From contig NZ_CP116304.1 of assembly GCF_028010285.1 (NCBI RefSeq), forward strand, positions 2,558,501 to 2,622,500: 64,000 nt of DNA, read 5' to 3'. A program made the translations under genes and the position numbers. Position 1 is the stretch's first letter. Every line of letters starts with the position of its first letter. The notes beneath the pieces are model-generated. The model ran no database searches. It worked only from the letters and a program-made list of their open reading frames with translations, and was not told the origin of the DNA. Below, one piece after another: positions 47,513 through 55,457 of the stretch. The stretch is from Pseudomonas sp. Q1-7. GTDB taxonomy: Bacteria > Pseudomonadota > Gammaproteobacteria > Pseudomonadales > Pseudomonadaceae.

Positions 47513-47844
47513 AGGTGCGTCCTCCCTGGTTTCCTGAAAATAAGTATCACCAGAGCCCGGAGCCGGCCAGTGGCGGGATTGGGTGCGGCAGCCTGTGGGG
47601 TTAGTCGGTTATCCAGGTTGCCCCGCGGTGGCCTGATCCGGACTGGCGCCAGGCGCCTCGCACCTTTCGCCAGCCCAGGGGGTGACCAGGGATGACCAGG
47701 CGGCGGAAACATCCTGTTCCCGCAGGGCGATTTGGGCGGTGGTATTCAGATGAGGGCCGGGCGCGTGGCGAAAATTTCCCGCTGCCACTTCCCGGTTTCA
47801 GTGGGAAAAAGGGGCGTAATCCCAAGGGGTAGGCGACGGAGTTC
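47513..47844. other. Intergenic region upstream of the PLP-enzyme cluster
   Basis: About 330 bases without a credible gene. It should carry the promoter of the catabolic cluster and possibly the RpiR-type operator. Short GC-rich repeats (TGGCGCCAGGCGCC around 47643) are visible but no operator can be named. Confidence 0.4.
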
Positions 47845-48108
47845 TCAACCCATCCAGACGCAGCTGTCTTTCTCCAGGCAATCCAGCATGAAGGGTGAAG
47901 GCAAGGCCGCCAGGTCGCGCTGCGGCGGCTTGCCGGTATAGCTGCGCAAGCCCAGCTCGTTGGTGATGCCACGGCTGATGTTGTGCTTGGCTTCAATGTT
48001 CTTGGCGAGCGCACCCACCGAGCCGTGGGCGTGGCCGATCAGCGAAAAACCGTTGGTCATGACGGCCAGGGCGGTCAGGAAATAGAGTCGTGTTCTGTGT
48101 TGCTTCAT
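47845..48108 (-). CDS. Small secreted protein of unknown function, 87 aa
   Basis: MKQHRTRLYFLTALAVMTNGFSLIGHAHG looks like a signal peptide of about 27 residues (cleavage near GHA/HG). The mature part is short and basic with two cysteines in LDCLEKDSCVW near the C-terminus, perhaps a disulfide. It follows a small membrane-protein gene by 24 bases on the same strand. I do not recognise a family. Confidence 0.6.
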   Translation of the reverse strand: MKQHRTRLYFLTALAVMTNGFSLIGHAHGSVGALAKNIEAKHNISRGITNELGLRSYTGKPPQRDLAALPSPFMLDCLEKDSCVWMG

Positions 48109-48132
48109 CGTCGCTGCTGCCTGTATCTCGTA

Positions 48133-48357
48133 TCAGCCTTGTTGTCTGCCGCTGGGCTTCTTCTGGCTCGCCAGCAGCACCGGGATGCTCTGGCTGAGTT
48201 GCTGGTAGAAGCTCATGGAGGCGTCCGTGGGGCTCACCCCGATGCGGCCGCGCTCGTAACCGAAGCTGACAGCGAGCACCACCATCACCACGATGAAATA
48301 CAGGCCGAGGCTGGCGAGGGCGCCGTTGCGTGCGTACTTGAGGGTGGGATTGCGCAT
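48133..48357 (-). CDS. Small membrane protein of unknown function, 74 aa
   Basis: One membrane helix (LASLGLYFIVVMVVLAVSF, about residues 14-32) with short basic N-terminus MRNPTLKYARNG, then about 40 soluble residues probably facing the periplasm and ending PSGRQQG. GAGGAGT lies upstream. It forms a two-gene unit with the secreted small protein downstream. Function unknown. Confidence 0.6.
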   Translation of the reverse strand: MRNPTLKYARNGALASLGLYFIVVMVVLAVSFGYERGRIGVSPTDASMSFYQQLSQSIPVLLASQKKPSGRQQG

Positions 48358-48683
48358 GTCGGGACTCCTCGACCAGGGTTTGGGGTGGGCGTAGGGTCGC
48401 GGAAATCCCTTCGATGAAAAAACGACGTAGAAGCATGGTAAGTATCGACGGGACCAATAATTCTCCCGACAGCTGTCAATTTTACTTGACGATACCCGGA
48501 GAGCCCCGAGCCAGAGCGGGGTGGTGGGGCGGCACGGCCGTGAGCGGTGCTCTCTATCGGCCCATTAGGCAGGGGCTATGGCCGCGTGGACCGGTTGGTA
48601 TTTCAATCACGGGGTCAGTGTGTTAAATAAAACGCACATTTCGCCATAGAGTCCCCCCTGCGTTCTTGAGGAACCCATACCTA
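48358..48683. other. Intergenic region between divergent small-protein and amidotransferase genes
   Basis: About 325 bases. The composition turns AT-richer at 48440-48490 and 48600-48640, as expected for two divergent promoters. No gene, terminator or known operator is recognised. Confidence 0.4.
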
Positions 48684-49403
48684 ATGCCACTCCGCATCTG
48701 CATTCTTGAAACTGACATTCTCCGCCCCGAACTGGTCGATCAATACAAGGGATACGGCCTGATGTTCGAGCAGCTGTTCGCCAAGCAGCCGATCGCCGCG
48801 GAGTTCAGTGTCTACAACGTGGTGCAGGGGCATTACCCGCCTGAAGGGGAGACGTTCGACGCTTACCTGGTCACTGGCAGCAAGGCCGATTCCTTCGGTT
48901 CCGATCCCTGGATTCTCACGCTCAAGGCCTTCCTGCTGCAGCGTTACGAGGCCGGCGACAAGCTGCTGGGCGTCTGCTTCGGCCACCAGTTGCTGGCCCT
49001 GTTGCTGGGTGGCCGTACCGAGCGCGCTACCCAGGGCTGGGGCGTGGGTACCCACAGTTACCAGCTGAAGCAGAAGCCGGAATGGATGACGCCGGCCCTG
49101 GACGACCTGACCTTGCTGATCAGCCACCAGGATCAGGTCACCCAGTTGCCGAAGGGCGCCACCCTGCTGGCCTCCAGCGACTTCTGTCCGAACGCCGCCT
49201 ATGCCATCGGCGATCAGGTGCTGTGCTTCCAGGGGCACCCGGAATTCGTCCATGACTATTCCCGCGCGCTGCTGGACCTGCGCCAGGACTTCCTCGGCGA
49301 GGAAATCTACAAGCAGGGTGTAAACAGCCTGGATCGCGACCACCAGGGAGCGGCGGTCGCCGAGTGGATGATGCGCTTCATCTCCCGCGATAGCGCTGCC
49401 TGA
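48684..49403 (+). CDS. Class I glutamine amidotransferase-like protein
   Basis: 239 residues. GATase domain with LLGVCFGHQLL (nucleophile Cys98), SHQDQV and the FQGHPEF His plus Glu. It lacks a fused synthetase. Related stand-alone proteins act on gamma-glutamyl compounds or are of unknown role. GAGGAA precedes ATG 48684. A hairpin terminator separates it from the convergent CorA gene. Confidence 0.85.
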   Translation: MPLRICILETDILRPELVDQYKGYGLMFEQLFAKQPIAAEFSVYNVVQGHYPPEGETFDAYLVTGSKADSFGSDPWILTLKAFLLQRYEAGDKLLGVCFGHQLLALLLGGRTERATQGWGVGTHSYQLKQKPEWMTPALDDLTLLISHQDQVTQLPKGATLLASSDFCPNAAYAIGDQVLCFQGHPEFVHDYSRALLDLRQDFLGEEIYKQGVNSLDRDHQGAAVAEWMMRFISRDSAA

Positions 49404-49424
49404 CACAGCACCCACCACACGAGA

Positions 49425-49444
49425 AGCCCGCCATCCGGCGGGCT
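49425..49444. terminator. Hairpin between convergent amidotransferase and CorA genes
   Basis: AGCCCGCC, short loop, GGCGGGCT followed by ATTTCAT on the plus side and preceded by GAGA. The stem is strong but the T-run is weak, so termination is likely but not certain; it could serve both converging genes. Confidence 0.7.
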
Positions 49445-49460
49445 ATTTCATGCGGCGGGG

Positions 49461-50432
49461 TCAGAGCCAGCCGTAGTATTTGAAGCTGGCGTACAGCCCG
49501 GTACAGCCGGTCGCCACCAGCCCCAGCACGCCAAAATAGCCGTAGTGCCAGGTCAGTTCGGGCATGTATTGGAAGTTCATTCCGTAGATGCCGGCGACCG
49601 CTGTCGGGAACGCGAGGATGGCTGCCCAGGCGGCGAACTTCCGCTGGACCACGCTCTGCCGCGATGACTCCAGCAGCAGGCCGATCTCGATGGCGTGGTC
49701 GGCCATTTCGCGCAGGCCGGTCAGGTCTTCCAGCAGGCGATTCACATGGATGGAGATGTCACGGAAGTACGGCCGCATGTGCTTGTCGATGAAGGGGAAG
49801 TCCAACCTCTGCAGCTCCTCGCAGATTTCACCCATGGGGCCGATATAGCGACGCAAGCGCAACAGGTCGCGGCGCAGGCAGTGGATACGCTCGACATCGG
49901 CCTGGGCCAGAGGGCGATCCAGCACGTTCTGCTCGATTTCCTCCAGCTCCGAGTGATAGCTGTCCATCAGTGGCCGATAGTTCTCCATCACGAAGCTGAG
50001 CAGGGCGTAGAGGACGAAGTCCTCGCCGTGCTCCAGCAGCAACGGCCGCGCTTCGCAACGCTGGCGAACGCGGGAGTAGGGGGCGGACTCCCCGTAGCGG
50101 GCGCTGATGATGTAGCCCTTGCCAGCGAACAGTTGGGTTTCGATGAACTGCAGTTCGCCATCCACCTCGATCGGCGAGTAGACCACCAGAAACAGCGCGT
50201 CGCCGAAGGTCTCCAGCTTGGGCCGGGTGTGGCGGGTGAGGGCGTCTTCCAGGGCGAGTTCGTGCAGGTCGAACTGCCGCTGCAGGTTGCTCAGCTCCTC
50301 GGCGCCCGGATCATGCAGGCCAATCCAGACGAAATGACCCGGCTTGCAGGCCCATTCCAGACCTTCATCGAGGGTAATGTCGGCGACTCTGCGGCCCTTG
50401 GCATATACAGCGGCGGCAACGACTCGACCCAT
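49461..50432 (-). CDS. CorA-family divalent metal transporter
   Basis: 323 residues. Long soluble N-terminal domain, long helix (about 190-250) and two C-terminal membrane helices with the selectivity motif YGMNF between them. It moves Mg2+, Co2+ or similar ions (the ZntB branch moves Zn2+) across the inner membrane. The basic C-terminal tail is KYYGWL. Which metal cannot be decided from sequence. Confidence 0.92.
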   Translation of the reverse strand: MGRVVAAAVYAKGRRVADITLDEGLEWACKPGHFVWIGLHDPGAEELSNLQRQFDLHELALEDALTRHTRPKLETFGDALFLVVYSPIEVDGELQFIETQLFAGKGYIISARYGESAPYSRVRQRCEARPLLLEHGEDFVLYALLSFVMENYRPLMDSYHSELEEIEQNVLDRPLAQADVERIHCLRRDLLRLRRYIGPMGEICEELQRLDFPFIDKHMRPYFRDISIHVNRLLEDLTGLREMADHAIEIGLLLESSRQSVVQRKFAAWAAILAFPTAVAGIYGMNFQYMPELTWHYGYFGVLGLVATGCTGLYASFKYYGWL

Positions 50433-50794
50433 GGTTCAGCGGTTCCTTCATCCGTTGGTGGGAAATCTGAGGCGGAGAGTATCGCGCCTGATCTTCTGAG
50501 TCTCGACGACGGCCTTGGTTCTGCAATGGCACCCATAGCGCCATTGCTCTGAATGGGGCACCCCTCGATCGGAACCGGAGTCTCCGAGACCTGCCGCCGA
50601 CACGTGGCGTGGCGGCGCGTAAGTAGGAGAGCCTTGCCCTGGCCTGGTTACATTCCTCAGTGAAGGCAATCGGAACGGTTGTCAGCAGGTTGGCGCTGTT
50701 TTCCCGCCCGTTCGCCACCGGTCAGCGCTTATGAAAAATCTTGGTGCCGCAACGAGCGAGCCCCGCAACGCGGGGCTTACTTTGTGTGCGAACT
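50433..50794. other. Intergenic region between CorA and crotonase genes
   Basis: About 360 bases. It holds the CorA promoter and a perfect hairpin AGCCCCGC-AAC-GCGGGGCT at 50759-50777, just past the crotonase stop, which may end that minus-strand transcript although no long T-run follows. A small inverted repeat CAATGGC/GCCATTG lies at 50525-50547. No gene seen. Confidence 0.5.
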
Positions 50795-51484
50795 TCAGAC
50801 CAGGTGCTGTTTGTCCTGCTCGATGGCTGTGTCCAGCGTTTCCAGAAGCGCCTTGCGCACCTTGAGCTTGGTGTTGCGGTGGGCGGTCATGTTGATCTTC
50901 TTCAGTTGCAGGGCGGCAGCACGGGCGGTTTCCTGCAGTTGCTCGACAGGCACCACCTTGTCGAGGAAGCCGGCGTCCAGCGCGCCTTGTGGATCGAACA
51001 TCTCGCCATTGATCACCGAACGGTGGAAGGCGGACTTGCGCAGGCGGTCACGGGCCAGTTCGATGCCGACGTGGTGCATGGTCATGCCAATCTGCACTTC
51101 ATTCAGACCAATGTTGAACGGGCCCTCGACGCCGATGCGATAGTCCGCGGACAGCAGAATGAATGCACCCTTGGCCACCGCATGGCCCGGGCAGGCAACG
51201 ATGATGGGGTAGGGGTGCGCCAGCATGCGGCGAGCCAGTGTGGAGCCGGCGGCGACCAGGGCGATCGCGTTCTGCGGGCCGGAGGTCATCACTTTCAGGT
51301 CATAGCCGCCGGAGAGAATGCCCGGTTGGCCGGTGATGATCACGATGGCGCGGTCCTGCTCGGCGCGATCCATCGCGGCGTTGAAGGCGGCGATCACATC
51401 CGGGGAGATGGCATTCACCTTGCCGTTGCTGAGGGTCAGGGTGGCGATGCCGTCTTCGAGTTGGTAGGAGATCAGCTCACTCAT
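50795..51484 (-). CDS. Enoyl-CoA hydratase/isomerase (crotonase) family protein
   Basis: 229 residues, short for a crotonase but complete. Domain marks: ITGQPGILSGGYDLKVM (first oxyanion strand), CPGHAVAKGAFILLSADYRIG and NEVQIGMTMHHVGIELARDRL. The usual Glu pair of enoyl-CoA hydratases is not obvious at both sites, so the reaction may be isomerase, hydrolase or another acyl-CoA chemistry. Monocistronic. Confidence 0.85.
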   Translation of the reverse strand: MSELISYQLEDGIATLTLSNGKVNAISPDVIAAFNAAMDRAEQDRAIVIITGQPGILSGGYDLKVMTSGPQNAIALVAAGSTLARRMLAHPYPIIVACPGHAVAKGAFILLSADYRIGVEGPFNIGLNEVQIGMTMHHVGIELARDRLRKSAFHRSVINGEMFDPQGALDAGFLDKVVPVEQLQETARAAALQLKKINMTAHRNTKLKVRKALLETLDTAIEQDKQHLV

Positions 51485-51687
51485 GGCGGGGGTCCTTGTT
51501 ATAGAAGTGGACCGACGTTACTCAGCGTCGTCGTGGAGGTAAAGGATTGAGACTGACCGACGAGTCAGTCGCCAGCCGCACCCCTCCCGCGCCTGGCTAG
51601 AGGCCCTGTTGGCCACTTGACAGTGGAAGGGGAAAAGGGCAGGCGAAAGATATTTTCATAAACGCATGAAATTTATGAAAAAAGTGT

Positions 51688-51716
51688 TTGCATTCCGGAA
51701 AACACTCCACTAAATT
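51688..51716 (+). promoter_or_regulatory. Sigma-70 promoter of tRNA-Ser
   Basis: TTGCAT, a 17-base spacer and TAAATT match a housekeeping promoter. The start would be near 51723, about 32 bases before the tRNA. A GC-rich GCGCACC stretch follows the -10 box, like a stringent discriminator. Confidence 0.6.
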
Positions 51717-51754
51717 AGCGCACCTCGACGGGGCCAACGCCTCGAAGAGATTCC

Positions 51755-51844
51755 GGTGAGGTGTCCGAGCGGTTGAAGGAGCACGCCTGGAAAGTGTGTA
51801 TACGGGAAACCGTATCGAGGGTTCGAATCCCTCCCTCACCGCCA
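51755..51844 (+). tRNA. tRNA-Ser (anticodon GGA)
   Basis: 90 bases including the encoded CCA. Acceptor arms GGTGAGG and CCTCACC pair fully; the anticodon loop reads CTGGAAA with GGA in the centre; a long variable arm (TACGGGAAACCGTA) marks a class II tRNA-Ser; the T loop is GGTTCGAATCC. It reads UCC/UCU serine codons. Its 3' end is a classical integrase target and decayed integrase DNA lies downstream. Confidence 0.96.
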
Positions 51845-51859
51845 CTTTCCGTATAGATA

Positions 51860-51897
51860 AGCCCCTGATTTCTAACGAGATCAGGGGCTTTTTCTTT
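51860..51897 (+). terminator. Rho-independent terminator after tRNA-Ser
   Basis: AGCCCCTGAT, ten-base loop, ATCAGGGGCT followed by TTTTCTTT. Perfect 10-bp stem and a good T-run, 16 bases after the tRNA. Confidence 0.92.
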
Positions 51898-52012
51898 GCC
51901 TGCGAAAAAGCGGGTGTCGAAAAAGTGTCGAAGCTGTCGATTCGGCCACTTCCAGCCTGGTCCGGTCCTGGACAAGAATGACCCATCGCCATGGAAGACA
52001 GAGCCGTCCAGG

Positions 52013-52672
52013 ATGCGCACGAATTACGTCCTCATCGACTACGAAAACGTCCAGGTCCAGTCCCTGGAGCTTCTGCAGCAGCCCCACTTCAAGATCCGGG
52101 TCTTCCTCGGCCCCAACAACACCAAGCTTCCCACTGAGCTTGCAGTGGCCATCCAGCGTTTCGGTGATCGTGCGGGCTACATCCAGTTGGATACACCAGG
52201 CCAGAACGCTCTCGACTTTCACGTTGCCTTCTACATGGGCCAACTGGTGGTCGAAGAACCGGACGCGTTCTTCCACATCATTTCGCGAGACAAGGGCTTC
52301 GATCCGCTGATCAAGCATCTCAAGGGCAAGGGCGTTTTCGCGAATCGCTCCGAGACCATCGAAGGCATGCCTTGCTTCTCTCCGCCCAAGATCGTTCCTC
52401 CCCCACCTCCCAAGCTGGAGCCCGTAAAGACGCCTCCGGCGAAAACAGCGAAGGCCGTCAAGGAGTCGGACATTAACCTAGTGATCGCTGACCTGGTCGG
52501 TCGCAAGGCTTCCCGGCCACGGACCATCAAGACGTTGCTCAACACCATTCGCGCCAAGCTGGGTAAGCAGACAATCGAAGAGATTGAAAGCATCTACCAG
52601 GTGCTGAGGCAGCGCGGCTATGTAGAAGAGGCTGGAGCGAAAGTCTCTTACAAACTACCCAAGAGCGCATAG
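52013..52672 (+). CDS. PIN/NYN-like nuclease domain protein with C-terminal helical domain
   Basis: 219 residues from ATG 52013. The N-terminal 120 residues look like a PIN-like (NYN) RNase fold: first acidic site in VLIDYENVQ, then [11 protein letters not shown] and [14 protein letters not shown] with the later acidic residues. A Pro-rich linker ([20 protein letters not shown]) leads to a helical C-terminus that resembles a winged-helix domain ([20 protein letters not shown]). Its lower GC content, position behind tRNA-Ser and neighbouring integrase relic point to acquired DNA. RNA cleavage is inferred. Confidence 0.8.
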   Translation: MRTNYVLIDYENVQVQSLELLQQPHFKIRVFLGPNNTKLPTELAVAIQRFGDRAGYIQLDTPGQNALDFHVAFYMGQLVVEEPDAFFHIISRDKGFDPLIKHLKGKGVFANRSETIEGMPCFSPPKIVPPPPPKLEPVKTPPAKTAKAVKESDINLVIADLVGRKASRPRTIKTLLNTIRAKLGKQTIEEIESIYQVLRQRGYVEEAGAKVSYKLPKSA

Positions 52673-52786
52673 AGGGTTCAGCTTCAGCGCATACTGCAGA
52701 TGATCCGGCGATAGGTGCGCATGCCGCATCGTCATGGCCAGCGACGTATGCCCCAGGATTTTCTGCAGCGTCAGGATGTTCGGGTT
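52665..52786 (-). pseudogene. Tyrosine integrase, C-terminal relic
   Basis: The minus-strand frame encodes NILTLQKILGHTSLAMTMRH followed by AHLSPDHLQYAL, the last catalytic block of phage-type tyrosine integrases. It is preceded directly by an in-frame stop, so all upstream domains are lost, and the nucleophile Tyr of the usual MTMRYAHL is His here. It overlaps the 3' end of the PIN-like gene. It marks a former island inserted at tRNA-Ser. Confidence 0.85.
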
Positions 52787-52929
52787 CTACCCCATTTCCA
52801 GTCGCTCGGCATCCAATGCCAGCCAGACTTCGCATGCGAGCACGGAGCTGTCCAGGTTGCCGGCAGGACTCAATGACGTCGTTCGACGCTTTTCCTTGTA
52901 GCTCCTGAGGCAGGACGATCTACCACTGA

Positions 52930-53186
52930 AATTGAAATACTGTGTGGGTGAGTGAATCGAGCCAAGTTTTGTAACCAGAAGAATGGCTTCTGTTGGCAAC
53001 CGAAGAGCATTAGCGATGCGACCGGCAGAGATAACAACCCACAACCGTGACATCGTAGAAGCCGTCAATGGCCTCGAACACCACCACGTTCTGCAGCAAG
53101 CCTTGGCTCTGAATGCTTGCCTCCAGGGCGCCCCCGCTATCTTCGGCGACCACACCGGTCCTGATTCCCCCAGCAAGCGCCGGCAG
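52930..53186 (-). pseudogene. ParB-like N-terminal domain, frameshifted relic
   Basis: One minus-strand frame reads ALEASIQSQGLLQNVVVF then EAIDGFYDVTV; a second frame continues VISAGRIANALRLPTEAI. Together they match the ParB nuclease-like pattern of SI-x-x-x-GLLQN-VV followed by Y-x-VV-AG-RR-AL. A frameshift near 53040 separates the halves, and no full-length frame exists. It is another decayed piece of mobile or plasmid-like DNA next to the integrase relic. Confidence 0.65.
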
Positions 53187-53223
53187 GCGAGATGTACTGG
53201 GGCCCGGACGGTCCATCGGCGTC

Positions 53224-53246
53224 GGCCACCTTCGGGTGGCCTTTTT
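53224..53246 (+). terminator. Rho-independent terminator before the malate dehydrogenase gene
   Basis: GGCCACC-TTCG-GGTGGCC followed by TTTTT. A perfect 7-bp stem with UUCG-type loop. The gene it served is not obvious; it could be left from the ancestral order before the island decayed, or end the PIN-like gene transcript. Confidence 0.88.
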
Positions 53247-53316
53247 GCCTTGGCGGGTAATACTTCTCTGCAAAGGCGGGCGTGTTGCTGGTGGTGCGCG
53301 CCGCGGGAGGTGTGAG

Positions 53317-54246
53317 GTGAACAAGCTATCGATTGTGGGCGTCGGTATGGTGGGTGAGGCGGCAGCTCAGATCATTGCCCGGGAAGAGTTCTGTCGTGAG
53401 TTGGTGTTGATTGATGTGCAGGGTGAGTTGGCGCAGGGCAAGGCGCTGGACGTCTGGCAGGCGGCAGTTGAGTCAGGTTCTGATACCCGGGTTCACGGCG
53501 GGTCCAATGGCGAACTGCTGAAGGACTCTGACCTGGTGGTGATTACCGCGGGTGTGCCCCGCAAGCCTGGCCAGTCGCGCCAGGATGTATTGAGCATCAA
53601 CCTGCCGATTCTCGACAGCATCATGCAGGATGTTAATCGTCATGCGCCGGCGGCGACGGTGTTGGTGGTGTCGAACCCGGTCGACGTGCTGACCTATCGG
53701 GCCTGGAGTCTCAGTGGGCTGGGACGCGACAGGGTGTTCGGGCAGGCCGGGGTGCTGGATACGGCACGGATGAAGTGTTTCATTGCCGAGGAGACAGGGT
53801 TTTCTGCTCGGGATATCACGGCGCTGGTGCTGGGCGGGCATGGCGATAGCATGGTGCCGCTGATGCGGTACTGTGCGGTGGGTTCGGTGCCGCTGTCGCA
53901 CTTCCTGTCCAGTGAGCAGATCGAGCGGATCGTGGAACGCACCCGTAAGGGTGGCGGCGAGATCCTCGGTTTGAAGAAGCTGGGGAGCGCCTGCGACGCG
54001 CCGGGCGTGGCAATTGCGCAGATGGTGGATGCCATCGCCAATGGGCGAAACCGCATTTTGCCGGCGGTGGTGATTCTCGAGGGCGAGTACGGGCGAACAG
54101 GTATTGCCATGGGTGTCCCCTGCGTGCTGGCAGAGGAGGGGGTTGTGCGGGTGATCGAGTTGCCTCTGGATGCGCAGGAGCAGGCGATGTTCGACCGTTC
54201 CGCAGATCAGGTGGTGCGTGATATCGCTGAAATGAATGCTCTATGA
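53317..54246 (+). CDS. mdh: NAD-dependent malate dehydrogenase (LDH-like type)
   Basis: 309 residues from GTG 53317, with GGGAGGTGTGAG upstream. Rossmann motif GVGMVG (8-13), Asp33 for NAD, substrate arginines Arg82 and Arg88 in GVPRKPGQSRQD, Arg151 and catalytic His175 in GGHGDSMVPL. Arg82 (Gln in lactate dehydrogenases) indicates malate/oxaloacetate. P. aeruginosa, as I recall, has no such enzyme and uses malate:quinone oxidoreductase. Codon use is richer in T/G third bases than nearby core genes, which together with location suggests transfer. Confidence 0.9.
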   Translation: MNKLSIVGVGMVGEAAAQIIAREEFCRELVLIDVQGELAQGKALDVWQAAVESGSDTRVHGGSNGELLKDSDLVVITAGVPRKPGQSRQDVLSINLPILDSIMQDVNRHAPAATVLVVSNPVDVLTYRAWSLSGLGRDRVFGQAGVLDTARMKCFIAEETGFSARDITALVLGGHGDSMVPLMRYCAVGSVPLSHFLSSEQIERIVERTRKGGGEILGLKKLGSACDAPGVAIAQMVDAIANGRNRILPAVVILEGEYGRTGIAMGVPCVLAEEGVVRVIELPLDAQEQAMFDRSADQVVRDIAEMNAL

Positions 54247-54486
54247 GCGGGTAGGCAGGGTCTGTCCCTTCAGGCGAAGGTTTTCGTCGGAACACGGGTC
54301 CGAAGCCTTCGCGGCTTCCAGTTCGCCATAGATGGCGAACACCTGATCGGTCGTGGCGTCGGTACGCCGAAGCACGCGTTTAGCGATAGAAGCCACATGC
54401 GACATGGTCGCGTCGTAACTCTGCCGCCATGCCAGATGGATCGAAATCACAATGGGCACGCAGATCGCGACCAAGCCCGCAAGAAC
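54241..54486 (-). pseudogene. Truncated CSS-motif (c-di-GMP phosphodiesterase) gene, N-terminal relic
   Basis: About 80 codons: membrane segment VAICVPIVISIHLAW, then AKRVLRRTDATTDQVF and DPCSDENLRL, which fits the start of the periplasmic CSS-motif sensor domain found before EAL domains. The frame stops at 54241 soon after the first conserved Cys, with no EAL domain, and its upstream end has a stop and no good start codon. It overlaps the mdh end tail to tail. Confidence 0.6.
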
Positions 54487-54630
54487 GGGTCACCCACAGC
54501 GTAGCTTTTGGCCGTCCGGTCGTTCTCCGTGAGCGAAGTGCGGGTGTGGCTGGCCGATGCGCGCAGTGGCAGACGATGAGCTGGCGCCTGTCGACGGCGC
54601 CGTACCGGCTGGAGGGTCGACCGCCGCACG

Positions 54631-54924
54631 CTACGAGAGTGCTGGTGGGAAGCCCCTGCGCGCAGCTTGTCGGGCTGCGGCCAGCAGGTCGCAGGCGTCT
54701 TCCAGCAGCAGCGCGGCTGCATGGGCGACGTGCTGCAGGTCTCGGCCGCCGGCATCCGATGACTCCATGAGGGACAGGCCGCGCAGCAAGTGCTTCGCGG
54801 CGTGCAGGCGCACGTCGGCGCAATCCTGCAGGTCGTCATAGGAACAGTTGCCATCGAGCAGCAGCACGGCGGTCTTGCCGGCGTTGCCGGTCAGGGGGAT
54901 GAGGTGCGGGGTGTCCTTGTGCAT
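54631..54924 (-). CDS. Small helical protein of unknown function, 97 aa (DUF3077-like)
   Basis: 97 residues from ATG 54924 with AAAGGAG upstream. N-terminus MHKDTPHLIPLTGNAGK, then a helical, Ala/Leu/Asp-rich body (LQDCADVRLHAAKHLLRGLS, AAALLLEDACDLLAAA). The build recalls short Pseudomonas proteins of the DUF3077/DUF6124 kind, but I am not certain. No membrane segment. Its leader contains a strong inverted repeat at 54983-55059. Confidence 0.65.
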   Translation of the reverse strand: MHKDTPHLIPLTGNAGKTAVLLLDGNCSYDDLQDCADVRLHAAKHLLRGLSLMESSDAGGRDLQHVAHAAALLLEDACDLLAAARQAARRGFPPALS

Positions 54925-55457
54925 GGTGAAACTCCTTTCGTTAAGAGGAGCCGCCACGCTTCGCGGCCAAGCGAAGGTAAGGTGGCAGCTGTACGCGGGT
55001 TGGCCGACCGGGACGAAAGGCACCCGGCACACCCGAAGGTGTCCCACGCACAGCTGCCATAGCTCGCGCCACGGACGGAAAGTTGCCCATGGCGAGAGAT
55101 AGAACGCTGTTGCGCCTTTCGTTGATGCGACCGGCCAAGGTCGGCCACGGGATTGACCGTGGCGGGCCGGACTATAGGCGTCCGCGCTGCCCCTGGCAAT
55201 GCCGCGTGCGCTGTGCTGCTTCTCGTGCTCAGGGCGCCTCCTCAGCGACGGCCGCGCGCTCGGGGGTGGCCCGATGGGGTCGGCCCACAACGACATCGAT
55301 CAGGCGTCATCCCTGTACTCCAAGGCTCGTGCCATCCGGGGGCTGAAGGGTGGTTATCGGCCGATGGAAGGCCTGGGCTTCTTCGTGAGGGGACGTAACC
55401 TTTCGTATAACACCTATGTCGCCACCACCGGGGTGATCGCCGACGGGAGCTGTGCCC
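54925..55457. other. Intergenic accessory stretch with structured leader
   Basis: About 530 bases. Holds the inverted repeat TGGCAGCTGT/ACAGCTGCCA (54983-54992 and 55050-55059) upstream of the small helical protein gene. A plus-strand ORF of 63 codons from ATG 55274 to 55465 is open but lacks a ribosome site and I do not call it. No known family seen. Confidence 0.4.

Noticed and set aside
48520-48560. GGCACGGCCGTGAGCGGTGC as a second sigma-54 promoter upstream of the amidotransferase gene
   Set aside because: The GC element is one base off the required -24/-12 spacing and the T's of TTGC are missing.
51830-53320. Second copy of the tRNA-Ser 3' end that would define att sites
   Set aside because: I looked for TTCGAATCCCTCCCTCACC downstream to 53.3 kb and found none, so island borders cannot be drawn.
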